From assembly GCF_039529835.1 (NCBI RefSeq), contig NZ_CP154262.1, forward strand, positions 248,001-312,000: a DNA stretch of 64,000 nt, given 5' to 3'. This document shows positions 54,247-62,374 of this stretch, piece after piece; the stretch's first letter is position 1, and the number at the start of each line of letters is the position of its first letter. Both the position numbers and the translations under genes were made by a program. This stretch comes from Arthrobacter sp. TMP15 (GTDB lineage: Bacteria; Actinomycetota; Actinomycetes; Actinomycetales; Micrococcaceae). The notes below the pieces were generated by a model. The model made no database searches. It had not been told where the DNA came from and saw nothing but the letters and a program-made list of their open reading frames with translations.

Positions 54247-55346
54247 TGCCAGAGATCAATGAAAGCTTTGCCCAGCTCAGCGAGCAGCTCATGCTGGTTG
54301 CCGGGCTGGCGTATGCTGTCGCGTTTTGTGCCTACGCGTGGGACCTGGTGACATTTAACCAAGCGGTTAAGAAAGGTTTGGCAGGCCAAGAAACAGCAGG
54401 CAAGGCTGCTGGTCAGGGCGCCGAGGCTAGAGAACTGGCGCTTAGTGGTGTTGGCGCGCGCAGCTCCGAGGGACAGGATCTAGGCTCCGGCCCGTTGGAC
54501 CGCGCCACGCGTCCCAGCAGTAAGACCCATACCGTCTCCGACGGTGTTACCGCCGGAGACTCCATGCTTTACGGCAAGGAACGCCGGGTTGTTGCCCGCG
54601 TGGCCGTGGCACTGACAGTTGTGGCCGCCGTCGTACAAGGTTTTGCGGTGCTTTTCCGCGGACTGGCTGCAGGGCGTGTTCCGTGGGGCAACATGTACGA
54701 ATTTTGCACGACGGGCAGCTTCGTTGTTGCGATAGTGTTCCTGCTGGTCCTCACCCGCCGGGACCTGCGGTTCCTTGGGACGTTCGTCATTGGCCTGGTG
54801 CTGGTGATGATTGTTGCCGCGTCCGTCTCGTTCTGGACGCCTGTGGGCCACCTGGTGCCCGCTCTGCAAAGCTACTGGCTGATCATCCACGTCTCCATTG
54901 CCGTGCTGTCCTCAGCATTCTTCACTATTACCTTTGCCATGTCGGTTCTGCAGCTTATTCAGGGCCGCCGCGAGGCCTCGATCGCTCTGGGCAAAAAAGA
55001 CAAGGCACCTGTTTTGCGTCTTGTGCCCAACGCGCTAAGCCTTGAAAATCTCTCCTACCGGATCAACGGTATTGCGTTTGTGGGCTGGACATTGACGCTC
55101 ATGTTCGGTGCCATCTGGGCTGAAAAGGCGTGGGGACGTTTCTGGGGCTGGGATACCAAGGAAGTTTGGACGTTCGTAATCTGGGTGGTTTACGCGGGCT
55201 ACCTGCACGCCCGGGCTACCAAGGGCTGGACAGGGACGCGCGCTGCTTGGCTTTCCATAGTTGGCTACCTTTGCGTTGTCTTTAACTTCACCATCGTGAA
55301 CGTGTACTTCTCCGGATTGCACTCATACGCAGGAGTGGGCAGCTAA
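54246..55346 (+). CDS. ccsB: cytochrome c biogenesis protein CcsB (ResC)
   Basis: 366 residues. An N-terminal helix and a polar loop of about 100 residues precede six or more membrane helices. The haem-binding region reads AWGRFWGWDTKEVWTFVIWVVYAGYLHAR, the WWD-type motif of system II synthases, with conserved histidines in YWLIIHVSIAV and LHSYAGVGS. It partners ResB to attach haem to apocytochromes c. It is the last gene of the tlpA-ccdA-resB-ccsB operon. Confidence 0.95.
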   Translation: MPEINESFAQLSEQLMLVAGLAYAVAFCAYAWDLVTFNQAVKKGLAGQETAGKAAGQGAEARELALSGVGARSSEGQDLGSGPLDRATRPSSKTHTVSDGVTAGDSMLYGKERRVVARVAVALTVVAAVVQGFAVLFRGLAAGRVPWGNMYEFCTTGSFVVAIVFLLVLTRRDLRFLGTFVIGLVLVMIVAASVSFWTPVGHLVPALQSYWLIIHVSIAVLSSAFFTITFAMSVLQLIQGRREASIALGKKDKAPVLRLVPNALSLENLSYRINGIAFVGWTLTLMFGAIWAEKAWGRFWGWDTKEVWTFVIWVVYAGYLHARATKGWTGTRAAWLSIVGYLCVVFNFTIVNVYFSGLHSYAGVGS

Positions 55347-55360
55347 CCCCCGTTAGGCGC

Positions 55361-55405
55361 CAACGCCCCGGAACGCATTTTCGCGTTTTGGGGCGTTGCT
55401 GTTTG
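55361..55405 (+). terminator. terminator after the cytochrome c maturation operon
   Basis: Nested pairs AACGCCCC/GGGGCGTT (55362-55369 with 55390-55397) and AACGC/GCGTT form a long hairpin followed by GCTGTTTGT. It also faces the convergent DoxX-like gene. Confidence 0.8.
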
Positions 55406-55423
55406 TGCACCCAATAGGCCTGA

Positions 55424-55885
55424 TCAGCGCTTTTGTGGTGAGCGCAGACCTGGCTTGGTGTATGTGCGCGCAAGAAGGGCCAGGGCGATGGCTGCCACCA
55501 TCAGGCCAAAGTCACGCAGCGCCACATCGTAGAACCCGGAGTAGGTGAGCAGGTTCATGATGATCCCCGCCAGCCACAAGGCCACCACATAGGCTGCATA
55601 CCGCGGCCGCAAGGCAACAGAGATAGCTGCGATGATCTCAACAACGCCAATGGCCATCATGGTGCCCTGGGCGCTCAAGGGTGAAATATTCGCGATCCAC
55701 GGAGCCAAGTAGCTTTCCCAATTGGCGAGGACGTTGAAGAACTTATCCAGTCCCATGATCATTGGGATTGCGATAAAGCCAACCCGCAGCAGCAAGAATG
55801 CGCCGTAGGCTGGCTCGGACCTGGCCCGCGTCAGTGCCTGTGATCTCCATCCACTGGATGGGGTGGGGATTGAATGCGTTGTCAT
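55424..55885 (-). CDS. DoxX-like small membrane protein
   Basis: 153 residues; GGAGGAG lies directly before the ATG. Four hydrophobic segments (FLLLRVGFIAIPMIMGLDKFF, QGTMMAIGVVEIIAAISVAL, AAYVVALWLAGIIMNLLT, FGLMVAAIALALLA) have the DoxX/SURF4-like layout. Members are linked to thiosulfate or oxidative-stress systems in some bacteria; no specific role is shown. A 25-bp operator-like palindrome sits just upstream. Confidence 0.75.
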   Translation of the reverse strand: MTTHSIPTPSSGWRSQALTRARSEPAYGAFLLLRVGFIAIPMIMGLDKFFNVLANWESYLAPWIANISPLSAQGTMMAIGVVEIIAAISVALRPRYAAYVVALWLAGIIMNLLTYSGFYDVALRDFGLMVAAIALALLARTYTKPGLRSPQKR

Positions 55886-55896
55886 GACTCCTCCAT

Positions 55897-55921
55897 CTAA
55901 AAACTGTTCTTATGTTTTTAG
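55897..55921. promoter_or_regulatory. operator-like inverted repeat before the DoxX-like gene
   Basis: CTAAAAAC (55897-55904) is perfectly inverted as GTTTTTAG (55914-55921) with a 9-base AT-rich spacer. It lies 12 bases before the start codon, overlapping the probable 5' leader. The regulator is not in the adjacent genes. Confidence 0.55.
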
Positions 55922-55975
55922 AATGCGCCTGATGCGATTGCATGTCAATGCCTCGAAGGGTCTTATTTTTTTGCA

Positions 55976-56017
55976 GCTTGGGGCTTGTCGGAATCAACCT
56001 CCCGGCTAGCCCCAAGC
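55976..56017. repeat. inverted repeat downstream of the trimethylamine monooxygenase gene
   Basis: GCTTGGGGCT (55976-55985) pairs with 56008-56017. Outer tracts of seven T (5') and seven A (3', ending 56043) could extend the stem. It may be the end of the tmm transcript, though the T run is on the wrong side for a standard minus-strand terminator. Confidence 0.5.
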
Positions 56018-56043
56018 CACGCTGTTCTCCGGTGCAAAAAAAG

Positions 56044-57444
56044 CTACTTGGCGGGCATTTCCTCTGTGACAGCTTTTAGCGTGCCAGTATCAATATCCTG
56101 CGATGGGCCGTTGAGGTAGCGTCCTAGGGAATCATCCATAGCGTTGATCCAGCGCGTGTGGTGTTTTGTGGCCATCGTTCCGGTAATTACCGAGCGGTGG
56201 ATAGTGTCGCGGTAACCCAGAATGTCCGTTTCCTTCTGTCTCATCCAATCCTTAAACAGCTGCGAAACGGCGTCAAGATCGAAGGTCGGGTAGTCGGTTG
56301 CTGCGATGAGCTCGCGCAGGTACTCCGACTGGAAATCGGCTTGGGCGTTGTGATCGGGCAGGGCCGCTTGACGTTCCAACCAGAGCTGAATATTTGCTTC
56401 GCGCTCAGCCGGGGCCGGTAGCTCGATGGCGCCACTGATGACGTCCCTGGCAAACCATGCCTGTGCGTCAAACATGTTGAAGGTGTAATACTGGTCCTGC
56501 GCGCCCAAGTAGAACAGGTTGGTGTTTTCTTGCCACACCACGCCCTTGTACAGGTTGGCAGGGTAGAGCACATTTTTGGATTTCAGGCTCAGCTCACTGG
56601 GTAGGAACGGGTATTTGTGCTGGTACCCGGTGCAAAGTACCACGGCGTCAAATTCCCCGCAGGTGCCATCACTGAAGTGCGCGGTGCTGCCCTGGAAGTG
56701 GCTGACGAGGGGGCGTTCAACTGTGTTTTCTGGCCAGTCAAAGCCCATCGGAGCTGTGCGGTAGCTGAAAGTAATGGAGGCCGCACCCATTTTATGGGCT
56801 TGCATGCCAATGTCTTCGGCCGAGTAACTGCTGCCGATCATGAGTAGATTTTTGGTTGCGAAGCGTTCTGCACCGCGGAAGTCATGAGCGTGGAGGACTT
56901 CGCCGGGGAAGGTGTTGATACCAGTGAATTCCGGCACGGCAGGAGTGGAGAAGTGGCCCGTAGCGACTACCAGTTTATCGAAGACGTGATCAGTAGTGGT
57001 GGCCGTGGTTAGATCCTCCACTGTCACGGTGAATTCTTCTGTGTCCGGGTTGTAGCTGGTGTGGCGGGCCACAGTGTTGAACTGGACATATTTGCGAACA
57101 TCGGAGCTTTCAACGCGGCCCTTGATGTAATCAAAAAGGACTTCACGGGGCGGGAATGATGAGATGGCGCGGCCAAAGTGCTCATCAAAGGAGTAGTCGG
57201 CGAATTCCAGGCACTCTTTGGGGCCGTTGGACCACAGGTGGCGGTACATGCTGGAGTGCACAGGCTCGCCATGCTCATCCAAACCGGTGCGCCAACTACT
57301 ATTCCATTGGCCACCCCAGTTGTTCTGCTTTTCAAAACACAAAATCTCAGGGATATCCGCGCCGTTTTGCCGGGCAGACTCAAACGCCCGCAACTGAGCC
57401 ATACCGCTGGGCCCGGCACCAATGATTCCAACTCGTAATCTCAT
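56044..57444 (-). CDS. tmm: trimethylamine monooxygenase-like flavin monooxygenase
   Basis: 466 residues from ATG 57444, with GAGGAGAG upstream. FAD motif GAGPSG (9-14), the flavin-monooxygenase fingerprint FPGEVLHAHDF (179-189) and NADPH motif GSSYSAED (204-211) are intact. Long segments such as EKQNNWGGQWNSSWRTGLDE and YRHLWSNGPKECLEFADYSF strongly resemble bacterial trimethylamine monooxygenase (Tmm), which oxidises trimethylamine to its N-oxide. Other tertiary amines or sulfides are possible substrates. The frame stays open 80 codons upstream with no recognisable domain. No N-oxide demethylase or transporter gene is adjacent. Confidence 0.85.
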   Translation of the reverse strand: MRLRVGIIGAGPSGMAQLRAFESARQNGADIPEILCFEKQNNWGGQWNSSWRTGLDEHGEPVHSSMYRHLWSNGPKECLEFADYSFDEHFGRAISSFPPREVLFDYIKGRVESSDVRKYVQFNTVARHTSYNPDTEEFTVTVEDLTTATTTDHVFDKLVVATGHFSTPAVPEFTGINTFPGEVLHAHDFRGAERFATKNLLMIGSSYSAEDIGMQAHKMGAASITFSYRTAPMGFDWPENTVERPLVSHFQGSTAHFSDGTCGEFDAVVLCTGYQHKYPFLPSELSLKSKNVLYPANLYKGVVWQENTNLFYLGAQDQYYTFNMFDAQAWFARDVISGAIELPAPAEREANIQLWLERQAALPDHNAQADFQSEYLRELIAATDYPTFDLDAVSQLFKDWMRQKETDILGYRDTIHRSVITGTMATKHHTRWINAMDDSLGRYLNGPSQDIDTGTLKAVTEEMPAK

Positions 57445-57807
57445 GCTGCTCTCCTCATCACTTGGATCCTCTGTGTCTTCATGAATCGACGCTTCGAATC
57501 CACGCTCAGTGGCTATGTTGCGAGGTGCCGTGATCGGTTCCTCAAGGTAGAGCGTCAAAGGCGCGTAATGCGCGGCGGCAGATAAAGACTGCGGCAAATG
57601 TTCGGGCGGTTGATCGCCTGCGGTTATGCCGAACTCAAGCGCCAGTGGCACTGTCCGGAACCGGGGTTGGGTGTTTGTGAGCACCCGGATTCGTTAAGCG
57701 GTTTGCCGCAGATCCAAGAAGCAGCAAACCTGTAACCATTGCAACATTTTAGGAAAAATAAGTCAAAATCAACAAATAGTTTATTTTTGCTTACTGATCA
57801 AGGCGTT
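57445..57807. other. upstream region of tmm
   Basis: 363 bases between the ABC-F stop and tmm. The frame of tmm stays open to 57684, encoding a featureless 80-residue extension (starting MLTNTQPRFRTVPLALEFGI) with no supporting ribosome binding site; it may be a relic of a longer gene. The stretch 57740-57795 is strikingly AT-rich, with AAAAATA and TATTTTT as inverted heptamers, and is the best candidate promoter or regulatory area. Confidence 0.5.
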
Positions 57808-59445
57808 TTAAAGCTCTGTGACCTGACCGCCATCGACAGCCCACCTGGTGTCAAGGGAAACGTTCTCCAATAGCCGCCTGTCATGGGTGACAAGTAGCAG
57901 TGTGCCTTCGTAACTATCCAGAGCCTGCTCCAGTTGCTCGATCGCAGGCAGATCCAGATGATTGGTTGGTTCATCCAGCACCAGGACGTTCACTCCGCGT
58001 GCCTGCAGAAGCGCCAAGGATGCACGGGTGCGCTCCCCGGGGGAGAGGGCGCCCACGACGCTACTCACTTGGTCAGCCTTCAAGCCAAACTTGGCCAAGA
58101 GCGTCCTGACCTCGCCTTGGTTTAGCTCCGGCACAAGCTCTTCAAAAGCAGCACCCAGGGGCTTGTCTTCGGGGAACTGGCTGCGGGTTTGGTCTACTTC
58201 TCCGATTGAGACATTTGCCCCCAGGGACGCTGTTCCGCTGTCAGGGGCGCGCTGGCCAAGCAGCAATCGCAGCAGGGTCGATTTGCCTGCGCCATTGGGG
58301 CCTGTGATGCCAATCCGTTCGCCAGCGTTGACTTGCACCGAGACCGGGCCCATGGTGAAGCTGCCTTGAGTGAGAACGGCGGCATTTAATGTGCAAACGA
58401 CAGTACTGGAACGCGGTGCTTCACCAATGCGAAATTGCAGTGCCCATTCTTTGCGTGGTTCTTCTACTTCATCGAGCCGGGCAATGCGGGACTCCATTTG
58501 GCGTACCTTTTGGGCCTGCTTCTCGGAGGACTCGGCGCTGGCGCGACGACGGATTTTGTCATTGTCCGGGCTCTTCTTCATGGCGTTGCGTACACCCTGA
58601 GAGCTCCACTCACGCTGGGTCCGTGCACGCCCTACGAGGTCAGCCTTTTTATCGGAAAATTCGTCATAAGCTTCGCGGGCGTGCCGTTTGGCGATGGCGC
58701 GCTCCTCCAGAAACGAGTCATAGCCACCTTCATAAACAGCTACCTTGTTTTGTGCCTGGTCCAGCTCCACCACCGAAGTTATACACCTCGAAAGAAATTC
58801 CCGGTCGTGAGAAACAAGCACCACACCACCGCGTAGTCCCTTCACGAAATCTTCGAGCCGGGCAAGTCCGGCCAAATCGAGGTCGTTGGTGGGCTCGTCC
58901 AGCAGGACGATGTCAAAACGGCTCAGCAGCAGCGCGGCAAGCGCTACGCGAGCGGCCTGACCGCCGGAAAGTCCTGTCATGGCGCCATGGGGATCAACGG
59001 TGAGTCCCAGTTCTGCCAGTATCGCAGGGATGCGCTCCGCAAGATCAACGGCGCCAGAGGCCAGCCAGCGATCAAGCGCGGCAGCATACCTGTCATTATC
59101 CGCAGAGGTGCCCGTGCCCAACGCCTCAGCTGAGGTCTCCATCTCAACCGTTGCTTGGGTGCAGCCGGTACGCCGGCCAATGTAGGAGGCAATTGATTCG
59201 CCCTCAATCCGTTCATGTTCCTGCGGCAGCCAGCCGATAAAGGCATCCTGCGGGGCCGTGCTGACGGAGCCGCCCTGCGGTATCGATGCACCCGCTAAGA
59301 GACTGAGCAGCGTTGATTTCCCGGCACCATTAGCGCCCACAACGCCAATCACATCGCCTGGGGCCACGGTGAAAGAAAGGTTATTGAACAAGGTGCGGTG
59401 TGCGTGGCCGCCGGCAAGGTCCTTTGCCACAAGTGTTGCGCTCAT
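57808..59445 (-). CDS. ABC-F family ATPase
   Basis: 545 residues with two fused ATP-binding cassettes and no membrane segments. Walker A motifs are GANGAGKST (N-terminal) and GPNGAGKST (C-terminal); signatures are LSGGQAARV and LSPGERTRA; Walker B motifs are DIVLLDEPTNDLD and VLVLDEPTNHLD. A charged linker of about 80 residues lies between the cassettes. ABC-F proteins act on ribosomes, as translation factors or in antibiotic resistance; this sequence does not decide between them. Confidence 0.92.
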   Translation of the reverse strand: MSATLVAKDLAGGHAHRTLFNNLSFTVAPGDVIGVVGANGAGKSTLLSLLAGASIPQGGSVSTAPQDAFIGWLPQEHERIEGESIASYIGRRTGCTQATVEMETSAEALGTGTSADNDRYAAALDRWLASGAVDLAERIPAILAELGLTVDPHGAMTGLSGGQAARVALAALLLSRFDIVLLDEPTNDLDLAGLARLEDFVKGLRGGVVLVSHDREFLSRCITSVVELDQAQNKVAVYEGGYDSFLEERAIAKRHAREAYDEFSDKKADLVGRARTQREWSSQGVRNAMKKSPDNDKIRRRASAESSEKQAQKVRQMESRIARLDEVEEPRKEWALQFRIGEAPRSSTVVCTLNAAVLTQGSFTMGPVSVQVNAGERIGITGPNGAGKSTLLRLLLGQRAPDSGTASLGANVSIGEVDQTRSQFPEDKPLGAAFEELVPELNQGEVRTLLAKFGLKADQVSSVVGALSPGERTRASLALLQARGVNVLVLDEPTNHLDLPAIEQLEQALDSYEGTLLLVTHDRRLLENVSLDTRWAVDGGQVTEL

Positions 59446-59703
59446 GACTCCATCTTAAGTTGCTTCGGAGCACTCTCTGAACCTCAGCGAAGTGTGCCCT
59501 CTCACTCCTTGGCATCTGTTGACCCGCAAGGGGGTGGCCCGGTGCTGGAAGATGATTCCCGGCGTCGTACTGGGCAAGGGGCCACAGCCGCCCAAGTATT
59601 GCAAGATGTGACGAACGGTTTGAAGCCGCCAGTGGTGGGTGGTCACACTGAAGAATCAAGAATTTCAACCACAGGCACTGGCCCGCAATCAAAGGAAACG
59701 CAG

Positions 59704-60252
59704 ATGAGCGAAGCAACTCTTACCGAAAACAGCAACGACGCGGCACAGCGTTCGGCCCGGTTGGGTGAGGCCGGGGCAGCCTGGGCGCAGCGGATCGATC
59801 TCAACGCCGAGAATGCCAAGCTGACGTACAAGGTGGCTGGTGTGGGTGTCGGCTCGGTAGCCACGCGACTCAACGCTGGCAAGCACCAATTCACTGTGGA
59901 TGAGCCGGCAGCGCTGGCCGGGGACGACGCGGCGGCCAGTCCGGTGGAGTACGTGCTGGGCGCTGTCATCGCCTGCCAGGTGGTGGTGTACCGGCTATAT
60001 GCCGAACAACTCGGGATCCAGATCGATGACATCACCATTAACGCCGAAGGGGATTTGGACGTGCGCGGCCTGTTTGGGATCGACCCCGCCGTGCGGCCTG
60101 GATTCAGTGATATCCGGTTGGCTGTTTCGATCTCCGGCCCCGAAACGCAGGAACGCTATGAGGAACTTGCCCGTACAGTGGAGGCGCGCTGTCCCGTGCA
60201 GGACATGCTCAGCAACTCCACACCCGTGAGCGCTGTGGTTAGGAAAAGCTAG
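59704..60252 (+). CDS. OsmC-family peroxiredoxin-like protein
   Basis: 182 residues from ATG 59704, with AAAGGAAAC upstream. The two reactive cysteines are Cys91 in GAVIACQVVVYR and Cys163 in EARCPVQDM, as in OsmC/Ohr proteins that reduce organic hydroperoxides with thiol reductants. The N-terminus (about 40 residues) is longer than in Ohr and agrees with the wider OsmC group. It is divergent from the ABC-F gene, and convergent with the GntR regulator. Confidence 0.88.
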   Translation: MSEATLTENSNDAAQRSARLGEAGAAWAQRIDLNAENAKLTYKVAGVGVGSVATRLNAGKHQFTVDEPAALAGDDAAASPVEYVLGAVIACQVVVYRLYAEQLGIQIDDITINAEGDLDVRGLFGIDPAVRPGFSDIRLAVSISGPETQERYEELARTVEARCPVQDMLSNSTPVSAVVRKS

Positions 60253-60276
60253 TCGCCGCTGGCACTTTAGGTGCAC

Positions 60277-60930
60277 TTAGTTTTGTATCTGAGTATCCAG
60301 TGACAACCAGTTGTCCCGGGTGGCCAGCGAGGCGGCTTCGGTGTCCCCAAGGCTGGCCAGTTTAATGATCTGCGCATGTGCCGTGACCGAATGCCGTGCC
60401 TGATCGGAACTAAAGCGCTGATACTCCATCCGCCGCAGCACAGGCATGCTCTGATCAAGCACCAGCGGAATCATTGCGTTGGCGCAGGCTGCAACCATTT
60501 CGGCATGAAACTGATCGTCGGCAGCTAAGGCGGCATCGACGTCGTCGGTCTCCAGCGCGGCGGAGAACTTGGCGTTGGCCGTGACCATATTGGCAAGATG
60601 TTCTTCGGTCAGGACCGGGACAGCCAATCTGGTTGCCAGCTCATGCATCGCCGCCACCACCTGCCGGGCATCCTTTGTGGCGGCAGGGTCCAAGGACGCC
60701 ACCATCGTGGCCCTGCCCGGCTGGGAAACAATCAGCCCGGCCCGTTCCAAACGAAGCAAAGCTTCCCGAATCGGGGTCCTGCTCACGCCCAGCCACGCTT
60801 CCAGTTCAGGATCACGCAACCGCTCGCCGGCGGCGAAGGTGCCATCAATGATGGCGTCGCGAATGGATTCATAGACATCATTGCGCAGCAGAGACCGTTT
60901 GTGGATTCCGTGGGGCAGGGGAGTGGGCAT
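60277..60930 (-). CDS. GntR/FadR-family (FCD) transcriptional regulator
   Basis: 217 residues from ATG 60930. The GntR winged helix (about 15-75) reads VYESIRDAIIDGTFAAGERL, then ELEAWLGVSRTPIREALLRLERAGLI. The FCD effector domain follows, with histidines positioned for metal binding (FHAEMVAAC, SVTAHAQII). It is divergent from acdS with a perfect palindrome in the shared promoter, so it is the probable regulator of ACC deaminase. The effector is unknown. Confidence 0.9.
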   Translation of the reverse strand: MPTPLPHGIHKRSLLRNDVYESIRDAIIDGTFAAGERLRDPELEAWLGVSRTPIREALLRLERAGLIVSQPGRATMVASLDPAATKDARQVVAAMHELATRLAVPVLTEEHLANMVTANAKFSAALETDDVDAALAADDQFHAEMVAACANAMIPLVLDQSMPVLRRMEYQRFSSDQARHSVTAHAQIIKLASLGDTEAASLATRDNWLSLDTQIQN

Positions 60931-61033
60931 GCAACATAGGATATATCGCCAAGCCGCGTGGTGGGCGCACGTGGGACGGTACGAATGCTGAAAGCCAGAA
61001 TGCTGAAGGCGTGCCAACACCTGAACGGCGCCC

Positions 61034-61071
61034 TTGACAAGAGTGTATTAATGGAATGCAATATATTGCAT
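61034..61071 (+). promoter_or_regulatory. acdS promoter with overlapping palindromic operator
   Basis: A consensus -35 TTGACA (61034-61039) is followed 17 bases later by TGCAAT (61057-61062) as -10. The perfect 16-bp palindrome ATGCAATATATTGCAT (61056-61071) covers the -10 element. Binding by the divergent GntR protein there would block transcription. Confidence 0.7.
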
Positions 61072-61106
61072 ACCTAGTGTGTTTCACTCTAAAGTTCAAG
61101 GACGTC

Positions 61107-62114
61107 ATGGCAATCTCAGATTTCGAGCGTTATCCCCTGACTTTTGGCCCCAGTCCCATCCATGACCTGCCACGCTTAAGTGAGCACCTGGGCGGGGCAA
61201 AAATCTGGGCAAAACGCGAGGATGTGAACAGTGGCCTGGCTTTTGGCGGCAACAAAACACGCAAACTGGAATACATCGTCCCGGACGCCATCGCCCAAGG
61301 CGCTGACACTTTGGTGTCCATTGGCGGCTACCAGTCCAACCACACCCGCCAAGTAGCTGCCGTTGCCGCCAAACTCGGGATGAAAGCCCGGCTCGTGCAG
61401 GAAAACTGGGTGGACTGGCCTGACCCACTCAGTGATCGTGTGGGCAATATCCAGCTAAGCCGCATCATGGGTGCTGAGGTCCACCTCGACTCCGCGGGCT
61501 TTGACATTGGCATTCGCAACAGCTGGGAGCAGGCCATCAAAGATGTGCAAGACGCTGGCGGCGAGCCCTATCCCATTCCCGCTGGAGCCTCGGAGCACCA
61601 CCTAGGCGGACTTGGTTTCGCGAACTGGGCCTACGAAGTTGAAAAACAGGAACAGGAACTTGGCATCTTTTTCGACACGATCGTGGTCTGTACAGTGACA
61701 GGATCCACCCACGCAGGGATGATCGCGGGGTTCGCCGGACAGGACCGCCCGCGGCGAGTCATTGGCATTGACGCCTCCGCAACGATCGAAAAAACTCGTG
61801 CTCAGGTGGCAAGGATCGCCCGCCATACCGCGGCACTGATTGGCTTGGAGCGCGACATTCGCGATGATGAGATCACCGTCCTGGAAGGCTGGGCCGGTGA
61901 CTACTACGGGATTCCCGTGGATTCCACCCTGGAAGCTATCCGCCTCTCCGGCACACTCGAGGGAATGATTATTGATCCCGTCTATGAGGGCAAGTCCATG
62001 GCCGGACTCATTGATCTGGTCAGCTCCAAGGACATCCCGACTACTAGCAACGTCCTCTACGCGCACCTCGGCGGACAACTGGCGCTCAACGCCTACAGCG
62101 GGCTGTTTCGCTAG
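61107..62114 (+). CDS. acdS: 1-aminocyclopropane-1-carboxylate (ACC) deaminase
   Basis: 335 residues from ATG 61107, with AAGGA upstream. It has the ACC deaminase signatures [20 protein letters not shown] (pyridoxal-phosphate lysine Lys50), [43 protein letters not shown] and DPVYEGKSM, with Tyr293 and Glu294 at the positions of Pseudomonas Tyr294/Glu295. These residues support true ACC deaminase rather than D-cysteine desulfhydrase. It splits ACC, the plant ethylene precursor, to 2-oxobutyrate and ammonia. The adjacent GntR gene probably regulates it. Confidence 0.92.
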   Translation: MAISDFERYPLTFGPSPIHDLPRLSEHLGGAKIWAKREDVNSGLAFGGNKTRKLEYIVPDAIAQGADTLVSIGGYQSNHTRQVAAVAAKLGMKARLVQENWVDWPDPLSDRVGNIQLSRIMGAEVHLDSAGFDIGIRNSWEQAIKDVQDAGGEPYPIPAGASEHHLGGLGFANWAYEVEKQEQELGIFFDTIVVCTVTGSTHAGMIAGFAGQDRPRRVIGIDASATIEKTRAQVARIARHTAALIGLERDIRDDEITVLEGWAGDYYGIPVDSTLEAIRLSGTLEGMIIDPVYEGKSMAGLIDLVSSKDIPTTSNVLYAHLGGQLALNAYSGLFR

Positions 62115-62145
62115 GATTTTTTACTAGCGGTTGGTTAAGGAGCTT

Positions 62146-62165
62146 TGTTAGGGAGCTCCCCAACA
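62146..62165. promoter_or_regulatory. palindrome after acdS
   Basis: GGGAGCTCCC (62151-62160) is flanked by TGTT and AACA across one mismatched pair. It is 31 bases after the acdS stop. It may be a terminator stem without T tail or an operator of the following ABC gene. Confidence 0.35.
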
Positions 62166-62374
62166 GCCAGCCAGTCACCGGACGCGGTCAGCCAGCCAAT
62201 GAATTTGTGGTGGCCCGCTCTTTGGTGAACAATCTCAACCCGATGTGCACTAGAGTAAATACTTGTGAGATAGATAACGCAGCCTCCGCCCCACGCCGAT
62301 CGCTCCGCATTGCCTGCGGACTGCTGGATCGCGTCAGAAATGCCTGCCAATCCGCAATGTGTTAGAAGGCCGTA

